DNA of 64,000 nucleotides from Altererythrobacter epoxidivorans. Its GTDB lineage: Bacteria; Pseudomonadota; Alphaproteobacteria; Sphingomonadales; Sphingomonadaceae. Position numbers and translations under genes: made by a program. The stretch lies in the NCBI RefSeq assembly GCF_001281485.1, contig NZ_CP012669.1, positions 1,922,001 through 1,986,000 of the forward strand. Direction: 5' to 3'. Shown here one piece after another: positions 8,784 to 18,320 of the stretch (position 1 is the stretch's first letter; each line of letters opens with the position of its first letter). Below the pieces are notes generated by a model that saw nothing but the letters and a program-made list of their open reading frames with translations, was not told the origin of the DNA and did not search any database.

Positions 8784-9689
8784 GTGAGCAACAAGAAGAC
8801 AACATCGGTCCCGGCATTGAGTGGTGAGCAGAGCCTCAACCGCTATCTGTCGGAGATCAAGAAGTTCCCCGTACTGACGGCAGAGCAGGAATATATGCTC
8901 GCCAAGCGTTACCAGGAACATGAAGACCCCGAAGCGGCAGCCCAGCTAGTGACCAGTCACCTGCGGCTCGTGGCGAAGATCGCCATGGGTTATCGCGGCT
9001 ATGGCCTGCCCGTCAGCGACCTGATTTCCGAAGGGAACGTCGGGCTGATGCAGGGCGTCAAGAAATTCGAACCCGATCGCGGTTTCCGCCTGGCAACCTA
9101 TGCCATGTGGTGGATCAAGGCTTCGATGCAGGAATTCATCCTGCGCAGCTGGAGCCTCGTGAAGATGGGGACCACCGCCGCGCAGAAGAAGCTGTTCTTC
9201 AACCTTCGCCGGATGAAGAAGCAGCTCGACGCCTATGACGACACCGACCTGCACCCGGACGACGTGGCGAAGATCGCCACCGATCTCGGCGTGCCGGAAC
9301 AGGAAGTCATCAACATGAACCGGCGCATGATGATGGGCGGCGATGGCTCGCTGAACGTCCCCATGCGCAATGGCGAAGAAGGTTCGGGCGAATGGATGGA
9401 CTGGCTGACCGACGATCGTCCGCTGCAGGACGAAACCGTCGCCGATGCCGAAGAAGCCACCGTGCGCCACGAAATGCTGGTCGAGGCGATGGACAGCCTC
9501 AACGACCGTGAAAAGCATATCCTGACCGAACGCCGTCTGACGGACAATCCGCAGACGCTCGAAGAGCTGTCGCAGGTTTACGACGTCAGCCGCGAACGTA
9601 TCCGCCAAATCGAGGTTCGCGCCTTCGAAAAGCTGCAAAAGGCAATGCAGCGGATCGCCGGCGAAAGGCTTCTCCCGGGCGTCGCCTGA
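8784..9689 (+). CDS. rpoH: RNA polymerase heat-shock sigma factor RpoH
   Basis: Sigma-32 family factor that directs transcription of chaperone and protease genes. It has 301 residues from the GTG at 8784, which follows GGGAAGAA and gives the usual short N-terminus before GEQSLNRYLSEI. A longer in-frame version from GTG 8712 adds 24 residues lacking family character. Region 2 contains VSDLISEGNVGLMQGVKKF and YAMWWIKASMQEFILRSWSL. The diagnostic RpoH box QKKLFFNLR is at 134-142. Region 4 ends with the helix-turn-helix VSRERIRQIEVRAFEKL. clpP and clpX, typical targets, lie 4-6 kb away. A strong terminator follows the gene. Confidence 0.96.
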   Translation: MSNKKTTSVPALSGEQSLNRYLSEIKKFPVLTAEQEYMLAKRYQEHEDPEAAAQLVTSHLRLVAKIAMGYRGYGLPVSDLISEGNVGLMQGVKKFEPDRGFRLATYAMWWIKASMQEFILRSWSLVKMGTTAAQKKLFFNLRRMKKQLDAYDDTDLHPDDVAKIATDLGVPEQEVINMNRRMMMGGDGSLNVPMRNGEEGSGEWMDWLTDDRPLQDETVADAEEATVRHEMLVEAMDSLNDREKHILTERRLTDNPQTLEELSQVYDVSRERIRQIEVRAFEKLQKAMQRIAGERLLPGVA

Positions 9690-9712
9690 CACGAAATCAG
9701 ATTATCAGAACG

Positions 9713-9749
9713 ATCCTCCCGGGCGCTGCGCTCGGGAGGATTTTCTTTT
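9713..9749 (+). terminator. Rho-independent terminator of rpoH
   Basis: ATCCTCCCGGGC (9713-9724) pairs with GCTCGGGAGGAT (9730-9741) in a 12-bp stem with one G-T pair and a 5-base loop, followed by TTTCTTTT. Confidence 0.9.
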
Positions 9750-9775
9750 GTCCGATGCGCGGCTAATCCTGGTCC

Positions 9776-10444
9776 ATGATCCGCACCGCCACCCTCTTTC
9801 TCGTCAAGCTGGTCCTCTGGTTCGTGGGAATCAGCCTTGCGCTGGTCCTGTTGTTCAAATGGGTGCCGGTGCCGGTCACGGCGACGATGATGATGGACGA
9901 AAATTCCATCACGAAGGATTGGGAGCCGCTTTCCAATATCGATCGCAACCTCGTCGACGCGGTGATCGCGGCCGAGGACGGGAAATTTTGCGAGCATAAC
10001 GGTTTCGATGCCGAAGCGATTGCCAAGGCGGCGGCAAGCAACGCGCAAGGCGGCCGCATCCGGGGCGGCTCGACGATTACCCAGCAAACCGCGAAGAACG
10101 TCTTCCTGTGGCAGGGCGGCGGCTATTTCCGCAAGGGGATGGAGGCATGGTTCGCCTTCCTGATCGAGCAGATCTGGGGGAAGCGGCGTATCATGGAGGT
10201 CTATCTCAATGTCGCGGAGACGGGCATCGGGACCTATGGCGCCGAAGCCGGTGCCCAGCGCTATTTCAAGCATTCCGCCGCGCGCCTAACGCAGAGCGAG
10301 GCGGCGCGCATGGCCGCAGCGCTTCCCTTGCCGAAAGAACGATCGGTCGTAAATCCGAGCGGCTGGCTGGCACGCCATGGCGGCACGATCCAGAGCCGCA
10401 TGCGGGTGGTGCGCAACGAAGGGCTCGATGCCTGCGTTTACTGA
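9776..10444 (+). CDS. mtgA: Monofunctional biosynthetic peptidoglycan transglycosylase
   Basis: Polymerises lipid II into glycan strands at the outer face of the inner membrane. It has 222 residues, usual for MtgA. Residues ~5-28 form one N-terminal transmembrane anchor. The GT51 domain follows with the catalytic Glu in AAEDGKFCEHNGFD, the second motif GGSTITQQTAKNVFL, the motif KRRIMEVYLNVAE and GAEAGAQRYF. There is no penicillin-binding transpeptidase domain. The Shine-Dalgarno region before the ATG is weak (CCTGGTCC). It is separated from rpoH by a terminator and from the next gene by 200 AT-rich bases, so it is probably a single-gene unit. Confidence 0.94.
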   Translation: MIRTATLFLVKLVLWFVGISLALVLLFKWVPVPVTATMMMDENSITKDWEPLSNIDRNLVDAVIAAEDGKFCEHNGFDAEAIAKAAASNAQGGRIRGGSTITQQTAKNVFLWQGGGYFRKGMEAWFAFLIEQIWGKRRIMEVYLNVAETGIGTYGAEAGAQRYFKHSAARLTQSEAARMAAALPLPKERSVVNPSGWLARHGGTIQSRMRVVRNEGLDACVY

Positions 10445-10513
10445 TCGTCGGTCGCGATCCGCTCGCTCAAGAGAATTGTCTGGAGATCCAGATACTTGTC
10501 GTTGCGAAATCAC

Positions 10514-10555
10514 ATGATATGATATCTCATAGATCAATGAGATATTTTATATCAT
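10514..10555. promoter_or_regulatory. AT-rich imperfect palindrome upstream of the CDF exporter
   Basis: ATATCTCAT (10522-10530) and ATGAGATAT (10537-10545) are a perfect 9-bp inverted repeat around AGATCA. Outer arms ATGATAT (10514-10520) and ATATCAT (10549-10555) extend it to about 42 bases. The block lies in the AT-rich 204-base gap before the exporter gene. Size and composition suit an ArsR/SmtB, MarR or DtxR type repressor operator, which is inference. A DNA cruciform or mRNA hairpin is the alternative. I see no gene in the gap. Confidence 0.5.
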
Positions 10556-10648
10556 ATTGATTTTGTTCGATTTTTCTTGTCCTTGCAGGCTCATGCCCTA
10601 AGTCTCGAAACGCCGGACAACGCAGAACAGGGTGCAGGCACAAGGGCA

Positions 10649-11590
10649 ATGGGTCACAGCCACGATCATTCGCAGGATCATTCCCACGACGGGCATGCGC
10701 ACGGGCACGGGCACGGCCATTCCCACGCACCTGCCGACTTCGGCAGGGCTTTCGCCATCGGCATTGTGCTCAACTCGCTCTTCGTCGGAGTCGAGGCGGT
10801 TTATGGCTACATCTCCGGCTCGATGGCGCTGGTGGCAGATGCGGGCCACAACCTGTCCGACGTGCTTGCCCTGTTGCTTGCATGGGGCGCCAGCATCGCT
10901 GCCAAACGGCCGCCATCGGCGCGTTACACATACGGCTTCAAGAGTTCGACCATCCTTGCCGCGATCGCGAATGCGTTCCTGCTGGCTATCGCGATCGGCG
11001 CGATCCTGTTTGAAACCGTGAACCGCATCATGGAGCCTGCCCCGGTCGAGGGAATGACCATGGTGATAGTCGCGGGCATCGGCATCGCCATCAACACCGG
11101 GACCGCGCTGCTTTTCCTGAAAGGGCGGCATGACGATCTCAATATCCGCGGCGCATTCCTCCATATGGCGGCCGACGCCCTGGTGTCGGTAGGCGTGGTC
11201 GTTGCCGGCCTTGCCATCATGTCGACCGGGCAATTGTGGATCGACCCGGTCACCAGCCTCGTCATCGTGGCCGTGATCGCCTGGGGCACCTGGGGCCTTG
11301 CGAAAGACAGCATCAAGCTGGGCCTGCTCGCCGTGCCCGAAGGAATCTCCGAAACTGCCGTCCGGACCTATTTCTCCGACCTCGACGGCGTCACCGCCGT
11401 GCACGACCTCCACATCTGGCCGATGAGCACCACCGAGACCGCTCTGACCGTCCACCTCGTGATGCCGGCAGGGCACCCTGGCGACGGCTTCCTGCGCGAG
11501 GTTGCCCACGACCTGGAACATCACCACCGGATCGGCCACGCCACCATCCAGGTCGAGATCGAGCGCGGAGATTGCGCAGCGGGATGCTGA
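10649..11590 (+). CDS. Cation diffusion facilitator family metal exporter
   Basis: Proton-coupled efflux of Zn2+ or similar divalent metals across the inner membrane. It has 313 residues from the ATG at 10649, preceded by CAAGGGCA. A TTG at 10577 would add 24 polar residues. The first 26 residues are a His-rich metal-binding segment (GHSHDHSQDHSHDGHAH and more). Six transmembrane helices follow, with site-A residues in VADAGHNLSD (Asp64, His67 region, Asp71) and in AADALVSVG. The C-terminal cytoplasmic domain carries VHDLHIWPMS. The His-rich terminus favours a ZitB/CzcD-like zinc or cobalt exporter; the exact metal is not fixed. An AT-rich palindrome upstream may be a metal-responsive operator. 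Confidence 0.92.
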   Translation: MGHSHDHSQDHSHDGHAHGHGHGHSHAPADFGRAFAIGIVLNSLFVGVEAVYGYISGSMALVADAGHNLSDVLALLLAWGASIAAKRPPSARYTYGFKSSTILAAIANAFLLAIAIGAILFETVNRIMEPAPVEGMTMVIVAGIGIAINTGTALLFLKGRHDDLNIRGAFLHMAADALVSVGVVVAGLAIMSTGQLWIDPVTSLVIVAVIAWGTWGLAKDSIKLGLLAVPEGISETAVRTYFSDLDGVTAVHDLHIWPMSTTETALTVHLVMPAGHPGDGFLREVAHDLEHHHRIGHATIQVEIERGDCAAGC

Positions 11591-11655
11591 CCCGCCCTCG
11601 GTTCATCTCCCGCACACCCTGTGAGACATAGCGAGAGCGGCGAGGGAGATATCGG

Positions 11656-12363
11656 ATGCGCGTAAAACTGGTCGCAGGCCTCGTCATTGCGGCCGTCGTC
11701 ATCGCGGCAGTCCTGTTCCAGATATCCAAGGCGCGCTGTTTCCAGCTTGTGGGCGACGTGACCTGCCGCGTCGAAACGGACCGCAAGATCGTGGCCCTGA
11801 GCTTCGACGACGGGCCGACGCCGGAGGGCGTGGATGCCGTACTGCCGGTGCTCGACCGGTTCGGGGCCAAGGCGACCTTCTTTCTGATCGGCGACCGGAT
11901 CGAGAAATTTCCGGGACAGGCCGAGCGGCTGCTCGAAGCGGGTCACGAACTCGGCAATCACACCTACAGCCACAAGCGCAACCTGATGAAGTCGCGCGAA
12001 TTCTACCGGAATGAAGTGCGGCGCGCGGATGATCTGCTGCTCGCGGCAGGCGCGCAGACCAAGCTGTTCCGGCCTCCCTTCGGCAAGCGCCTGATCGGAC
12101 TACCGCTCGAAGTCGAGGCCGCAGGTTATCGCACGGTAACCTAGGACGTCGAAGACAATCCGGAAATGTTCGAAGGGGACGTTGCAGGTTATGCGCAGGA
12201 CATTCTCGCCCGGGTCGAGCCCGGCTCGATCATCCTGATCCACCCGATGTACCGTCACAACCAGACCGCGCGCGACGCCCTGCCCTTGATCCTGTCAGGA
12301 CTGTCCGAAAGGGGCTATACCATCGTCACGGTCGGCGAGTTGCTGGAGAGTGCAGATGAGTGA
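11656..12363 (+). pseudogene. Polysaccharide deacetylase interrupted by one in-frame amber codon
   Basis: The frame encodes a carbohydrate esterase family 4 (NodB) protein: an N-terminal membrane anchor (residues 4-22), then motif 1 SFDDGPTP (Asp51, Asp52), motif 2 GNHTYSH (His102, His106), motif 3 FRPPFGKR and motif 5 ILIHP. Codon 163 (12142-12144) is TAG in the segment RTVT-stop-DVED, where relatives have Trp (TVxWDxE). The frame stays open on both sides, to 12363, with normal codon use, so the disruption is a single TGG-to-TAG change. The break removes motif 5, so the fragment 11656-12144 is unlikely to be active. A recent pseudogene, a sequencing error or amber read-through are the options. 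The last 8 bases overlap the next gene. Confidence 0.85.
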
Positions 12364-12847
12364 CAGGGTGCGGGAAGGCGAATGCGGTTGCGGGCAAGTA
12401 CGATACCGGGTCACCGGGGAACCGATCTTCGTCAACAATTGCCACTGCCGCCAGTGCCAGCAGCAGACAGGCGGCACATCGGTGGTCAACGCGTTCTACG
12501 AGGACGAGCGGCTCGAAATTCTGGAAGGTCACCTGACCGAGCATGTCGTCACGGCAGGAAGCGGCGGCCCGCATACGATCTGCCGATGTGATAATTGCGG
12601 GGTCGCACTTTGGAGCTATTACCCGCGCCTCGGCCGGCTGGGTGTGGGCATTCGCGTCGGTACGATGGATGAAAAGGATTCACTGACACCGGTCGCGGCC
12701 ATCTTCGTCAGCGAGAAAATGCCGTGGGTCACCCTACCCGAAGGGCTGCCGCATTTCGACAAGACCTATGATTACCGCGAACTGCTCGATGCCGACAAGA
12801 TTGCGAGAATGGATGGGATGATCGAACGTCGCAAAGCCGGAGGCTGA
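12356..12847 (+). CDS. GFA/CENP-V fold zinc protein
   Basis: A 163-residue protein of the glutathione-dependent formaldehyde-activating enzyme family. Zinc-binding cysteines are in GECGCGQVRY (Cys10, Cys12), NNCHCRQCQ (Cys29, Cys31, Cys34) and ICRCDNCGVALW. Many members have no proven formaldehyde activity, so the enzyme name should not be taken literally. The ATG at 12356 follows GGAGAG with 5-base spacing; a GTG two codons earlier is possible. It overlaps the broken deacetylase by 8 bases and is probably co-transcribed with it, although the functions are not obviously linked. Confidence 0.85.
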   Translation: MSDRVREGECGCGQVRYRVTGEPIFVNNCHCRQCQQQTGGTSVVNAFYEDERLEILEGHLTEHVVTAGSGGPHTICRCDNCGVALWSYYPRLGRLGVGIRVGTMDEKDSLTPVAAIFVSEKMPWVTLPEGLPHFDKTYDYRELLDADKIARMDGMIERRKAGG

Positions 12848-13405
12848 TCAGCCGGGCCGGGACATGACCATCACGGTCTGATTGTATTGCTTATTCTCGT
12901 TGACGCATACTGTGTCGCCGATCGCGCTGGTAAAGCAGGCAGAGTTTTCGCCGGTCCGTTTACGGGCATGATTTTGACGAAAGACCCCCTGCCGCGCCAG
13001 ACGCGTTACAACGGTGCGTGGATGGTGCGGGCCACCCTTGAAATCGCGACAGGCACCAGCATCCGTTTCTCCAAGTCCGTCTGCGATCGCCAGGCAATTG
13101 AGTTCGATTTCACCAGACTGCCTCCGATAGGTGACAGTGGCAAAGGCGCCTGCACCGGTGACAAGCAAGTTGTCGCCAGTGCGTTTGGAACAGATCATCT
13201 TCGCAAGGCGATCGATAGCCTCGTCGCGAACCGAACACTTGTAACCCTGAGCGGCCAAGGCGTTGCGAATGGAGGCCTCAGGAAGCGTTGCGTTCACACC
13301 GAGAAAAGTGATCGGGTCGGCACTCGGCACGGTCTCGGCATGAGCTGCGCCAGTCGCCATCAAAGCTATGACGAGTACGGTCGACTTGTTCCTGAGCCCT
13401 CTCAT
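12848..13405 (-). CDS. Exported hypothetical protein
   Basis: I do not recognise the family. The 185-residue protein has a clear Sec signal peptide (STVLVIALMATGAAHA, cleavage near residue 24), and six cysteines in the mature part (for example YKCSV, KMICSK, LNCLA, GACRDF, SACFTS, TVCVN), which suggests a disulfide-bonded periplasmic protein. The start at 13405 was chosen for the preceding GGGAGGGAGAG; a TTG five codons upstream falls within that purine tract. It is the last of four minus-strand genes behind clpP-clpX and the DUF1648 protein, with a 56-base gap to the latter. Confidence 0.75.
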   Translation of the reverse strand: MRGLRNKSTVLVIALMATGAAHAETVPSADPITFLGVNATLPEASIRNALAAQGYKCSVRDEAIDRLAKMICSKRTGDNLLVTGAGAFATVTYRRQSGEIELNCLAIADGLGETDAGACRDFKGGPHHPRTVVTRLARQGVFRQNHARKRTGENSACFTSAIGDTVCVNENKQYNQTVMVMSRPG

Positions 13406-13461
13406 CTCTCTCCCTCCCAAGCTTTGCCTGCCCGGCTATCGTTCGTGTCATGACCAACCTG

Positions 13462-13808
13462 TCAGCCCTGGCGTCTGGCCCACCTGCCTAACAATACCAG
13501 TGCCAAGCACTGAGCACCCGCCAGCAGGGCACTGATGAAGACTATCAGGCCAGAGGGATCGCCACGAACGTCCTCTGGTGGAACGAGTTCCATCAATACG
13601 ACGAAGAACGCGATGACGATGCTGAACATGACCGGCAACAGCCACGCCATCTGGCGCCGCTGTTCCAGCCGCGTGGCATTGCCGCTGAAATCGTAATGGG
13701 CAGGAATGCGTTCGAACCTCGAATAGGTTCGATCGGTCCACCAACCAGAAGCTAGCAGGAAGGCAATGGCAGACCCCGCGCAAACCAATGCGACGGGGTC
13801 CAGCACCA

Positions 13809-13809
<1 letters not shown>
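13462..13809 (-). CDS. Small membrane protein with DUF1648-like segment
   Basis: A 115-residue protein with three hydrophobic helices (around residues 7-22, 52-72 and 88-108). Between helices 1 and 2, RIPAHYDFSGNATRLEQR resembles the DUF1648 motif (PxHxxxxGxxxR) seen in SdpI-like and related membrane proteins. Function unknown. The ATG overlaps the clpX stop by one base (TGATG), so it is translationally coupled to clpX; that is the main reason to accept it as a gene. Whether it works with ClpX or only shares the operon cannot be decided here. Confidence 0.8.
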
Positions 13810-15080
<1,271 letters not shown>

Positions 15081-15162
15081 ATCCTAACGCTTCCGATCCC
15101 CATAGCAGGGGGATTCGCCGAGTGTATCTCGGGAAGTTTATGAATCAATATATAGCTATAGC

Positions 15163-15240
15163 TTTTCCGGCTTGCCGCTAGCTGAAGCGGCTGGGTCAAC
15201 ACAGCCCTAACGGGCGAATGTCCCGCAACAGGCCGGAAAA
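15163..15240. repeat. Nested inverted repeats between clpP and clpX
   Basis: TTTTCCGGC (15163-15171) is complementary to GCCGGAAAA (15232-15240), enclosing a smaller perfect hairpin GCCGCT (15174-15179) with AGCGGC (15186-15191). Read on the minus strand this lies just after clpP and before clpX, so the transcript could fold into a long closed structure. It could moderate read-through into clpX; there is no T-run typical of a terminator. The 10-base palindrome TATAGCTATA (15151-15160) lies beside it. Confidence 0.4.
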
Positions 15241-15251
15241 ACGCGATAATC

Positions 15252-15950
15252 CTATTCCGGCGCGCCGCCCGAACCGCTGTCGTCGCCTTCCGGCTCGCTT
15301 TCAGGGCGAGTTTCGAAGACCTTGTCGACGAGGCCGAACTTCATCGCTTCTTCCGCTTCGAGGAAGGTATCGCGGTCCATCGCCTTCTCGATATCGGTCA
15401 GGCTCTGGCCGGTATATTTGACGTAAAGGTCGTTCATCCGGGTGCGGATACGCAGGATTTCGCGTGCCTGGATCTCGATATCCGATGCCATGCCGCGTGC
15501 ACCGCCCGAAGGCTGGTGAACCATGATGCGGGCATTGGGCAGTGCGATGCGCATGCCCGGCTCACCCGCTGCAAGCAGGAAACTGCCCATCGAGGCGGCC
15601 TGGCCGATACACACGGTCGAAACGCGCGGCTTGATGTACTGCATGGTGTCATGGATCGCCATGCCGGCAGTAACCACGCCGCCCGGCGAGTTGATGTACA
15701 TGCTGATCGGCTTCGACGGGTTTTCGCTTTCGAGGAACAGCAGCTGCGCCGTGATCAGCGCCGCCATGTTGTCTTCGACCTGGCCGGTGACGAACACGAT
15801 GCGTTCGCGCAGCAGGCGGCTGAAGATGTCGAAGCTGCGTTCGCCGCGGCTGGTCTGCTCGACCACGACCGGCACGAGTGCCCCGGTGAGCGGGTCACGG
15901 GTGAACTGGCCCTGGGTTGCGTGAGCTTCGGTGCCGAACAGGTCGATCAT
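15252..15950 (-). CDS. clpP: ATP-dependent Clp protease proteolytic subunit
   Basis: Forms the tetradecameric serine protease chamber used by ClpX and ClpA. It has 232 residues from the ATG at 15950, which is preceded by GAGGACAACC; a longer in-frame start at 16001 adds 17 basic residues unlike the family. Catalytic residues are Ser120 (GQAASMGS), His145 ([10 protein letters not shown]) and Asp194 (AMDRDTFL). The tail after residue 212 ([16 protein letters not shown]) is longer and more acidic than in E. coli. The upstream gap, shared with a divergent TonB receptor gene, holds a CTTGAA sequence that could be a sigma-32 -35 element. Confidence 0.97.
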   Translation of the reverse strand: MIDLFGTEAHATQGQFTRDPLTGALVPVVVEQTSRGERSFDIFSRLLRERIVFVTGQVEDNMAALITAQLLFLESENPSKPISMYINSPGGVVTAGMAIHDTMQYIKPRVSTVCIGQAASMGSFLLAAGEPGMRIALPNARIMVHQPSGGARGMASDIEIQAREILRIRTRMNDLYVKYTGQSLTDIEKAMDRDTFLEAEEAMKFGLVDKVFETRPESEPEGDDSGSGGAPE

Positions 15951-15980
15951 GGTTGTCCTCTTGTCTCGATAGGTTCGCCT

Positions 15981-16009
15981 ATCTCGCCATTGCATGGCCA
16001 ATGTTCAAG
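15981..16009 (-). promoter_or_regulatory. Possible sigma-32 promoter of clpP
   Basis: CTTGAA (16004-16009, minus strand) matches the sigma-32 -35 consensus exactly. The region 17 bases downstream (CGAGATAGG, starting at 15986) is a poor match to the -10 consensus. Position, ~35-60 bases before the clpP ATG, is right. It also contains the CCATTGCATGG palindrome at 15987-15997. Weak evidence. Confidence 0.3.
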
Positions 16010-16131
16010 GGCGTTAACCGCTTATCGGTCGTCAAAAGTCGTTCGTCGGTTCGCAATGCCGTTTATCGCCACTTTGCGGACTCCGGTCGAGCCGCGCTCC
16101 CATCGTTTGTAACGCAACGTATCAGAAGCGT

Positions 16132-18270
16132 ATGAAAACAAACGTCATCGAGCGCATTAGCGCCGCAAAACACCTTGGTGTATCCCGCTTTGCCGTAGCG
16201 TCTGCGATTGCAGCGACGCTGCTTTCCGTATCCAGCCCGGCGCTCGCATCGGACAGCGCAGAGGGCCAGAAAGAGGTCAAGACAGATGGTCCTGCAGGCG
16301 GTCAGGTCACCAGCTACCTTCCCGCAGATTTCGACAGATTCGCACCTCGCAATGCGCTCGACATGCTGCAGAACGTCCCGGGTTTCACTGTCCGTGACGA
16401 AAGCCAGGGTCGCGGACTTGGCCAGGCGAGCGAAAACGTGCTCATCAATGGCGACCGGCTCGCGAGCAAGTCCGACAGCGCGACCACGCAGCTCGCGCGG
16501 ATTGCGGCCAAGCGCGTCACCCGGATCGACATCGTCGACGGTGCGACTTTCGGCATCCCCGGGCTTTCGGGCCAGGTCGCCAATGTCATCGTCGAGAGCG
16601 GCGGGGTCAGCGGACAGTTCGAATATCGCGCGATCGCCAGGCCGAAATACGCTCTCGACAGCTATGGCGGCGGCGAAGTCTCGGTCAGCGGGTCGTCGGG
16701 CAATATCGACTGGACCGCAGCCTACACCCACGATGTCGGCCGCGGCGGCGGTGGCGGCGGCAAGGGCACCTTTATCTATGACGCGGCCGGCAATCTCCTC
16801 GAACAGCGCGATACGCTGCTGTGGTTCAAGGGCGAATTTCCCAAACTGTCGGGACAGCTGAAATATGCGAGTCCGAATGGAACGACGGCCAACCTCAATG
16901 CCTCCTACGGCTGGGACTCGACCCGTTTCAACCATGACGAATGGCGTTACCCGGTCGGTGAGACCGCCTATTTCCGCGACTTCCTGAACCGCGATGATGG
17001 CTACAATTACGACATCAGCGCCGATGTCGAATTCGGGCTCGGCCCGGGCAGGCTGAAGCTGATCGGGATCGAACGCTTCAGCCAGAGCGACGGTCCGGCC
17101 ACTTCCTACTACGTGTTCGACGATGGCAGCCCGACGCAGGGCAGCTGGTTCTGGACCGACAGCAAGGCGGGCGAACGGATCGGGCGTGCAGAATATAGCT
17201 GGGCAATGCTCGGCGGCGACTGGCAGCTCGATGGCGAAGCGGCGTTCAACCGGCTCGACCGGATCGCGACCGTGGGCGATCTCGGGACGGACGGTGAATT
17301 CGACATCGTTCCCTTCCCCGGCGGCACGGGGAAAGTGACCGAAGATCGCTACGAAGCGATCCTTACCCATAACCGCAACCTCGCCCCTGACCTGACGCTG
17401 CAGATCGGCGGCGGCTACGAATATTCAAAGCTGGCGCAAAGCGGCGACCGCGGCCTGACCCGCGAATTCTGGCGGCCCAAGGGTTCGGTCACGCTCGCGT
17501 GGGCGGCCAACCCCAAACTCGACCTGTCGTTCAAGCTGGCACGGACCGTCGGCCAGCTTTCCTTCGGGACTTTCCTTGCGACGGTCGACCTGCAGGGTGA
17601 CAACGACAATGCCGGTAATATCCGCCTGGTGCCGCAACAAGCGTGGGAGCTGGATTTCGAGGCCAAGAAAGACCTCGGGCCATGGGGTTCTGCAAACCTT
17701 CGCGCCTATGCCCGCTTCATCGATGATTTCATCGACATCATCCCCGTCGCCGGCGGGGAATCATCGGGCAATATCGACGGCAAGGCAGAGCTTTACGGAA
17801 TTCGCGCCGACCTGACGCTCAACCTCGACAGGCTGGGCTGGAAGGGCGCTCGCCTGACATCGGGCAACACTTTCGAGACGACGTCCTTGCCCGACCCGCT
17901 GACCGGGATCGACCGTCCGTTCAGCGGACATCGCCGCTTCCGCAGCGATACGGAACTGCGCTGGGATATCCCGAAGAGCGACTGGGCGTTCGGGGCCGGG
18001 TTCAACGCATCGCAGAATGAACGCTATGTCCGGCTCTACGAAACCGGCCGCGATTACGAAGGGCCGATCTACACCTACGCCTATGTCGAGAACAAGGATG
18101 TGCTGGGGCTGACAGTCAACTTGCAGGCGTTCAACCTCACCGCCGGAGAATCCTATTTCAACCGCACGGTTTACGACGGCTTGCGCGATCGCTCGCCTGT
18201 CCTGTTCCGCGAGAACCGGAGGGTCGATGTCTCGACCATCTTCCGCCTCTCCGTGAAGGGCAATTTCTAA
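16132..18270 (+). CDS. TonB-dependent outer membrane receptor
   Basis: A 712-residue outer membrane protein. Residues 1-40 form a long signal peptide ending in PALAS. The plug domain (about 60-165) has NALDMLQNVPGFTVRDES and GLGQASENVLINGDR, typical TonB plug sequences. A Gly-rich stretch (GRGGGGGGKG, ~205) precedes the barrel, which ends in SVKGNF with a terminal Phe. A canonical TonB box is not obvious. The ligand is unknown; relatives with this short plug occur widely in sphingomonads. It is divergent from clpP and followed by an exported amidase, which could process an imported amide, but that link is speculative. Confidence 0.88.
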   Translation: MKTNVIERISAAKHLGVSRFAVASAIAATLLSVSSPALASDSAEGQKEVKTDGPAGGQVTSYLPADFDRFAPRNALDMLQNVPGFTVRDESQGRGLGQASENVLINGDRLASKSDSATTQLARIAAKRVTRIDIVDGATFGIPGLSGQVANVIVESGGVSGQFEYRAIARPKYALDSYGGGEVSVSGSSGNIDWTAAYTHDVGRGGGGGGKGTFIYDAAGNLLEQRDTLLWFKGEFPKLSGQLKYASPNGTTANLNASYGWDSTRFNHDEWRYPVGETAYFRDFLNRDDGYNYDISADVEFGLGPGRLKLIGIERFSQSDGPATSYYVFDDGSPTQGSWFWTDSKAGERIGRAEYSWAMLGGDWQLDGEAAFNRLDRIATVGDLGTDGEFDIVPFPGGTGKVTEDRYEAILTHNRNLAPDLTLQIGGGYEYSKLAQSGDRGLTREFWRPKGSVTLAWAANPKLDLSFKLARTVGQLSFGTFLATVDLQGDNDNAGNIRLVPQQAWELDFEAKKDLGPWGSANLRAYARFIDDFIDIIPVAGGESSGNIDGKAELYGIRADLTLNLDRLGWKGARLTSGNTFETTSLPDPLTGIDRPFSGHRRFRSDTELRWDIPKSDWAFGAGFNASQNERYVRLYETGRDYEGPIYTYAYVENKDVLGLTVNLQAFNLTAGESYFNRTVYDGLRDRSPVLFRENRRVDVSTIFRLSVKGNF

Positions 18271-18320
18271 GGGGCAGTTTTCGCTTGCCACATGGCGGGG
18301 CGCCGGACAGCATAAGGGGT

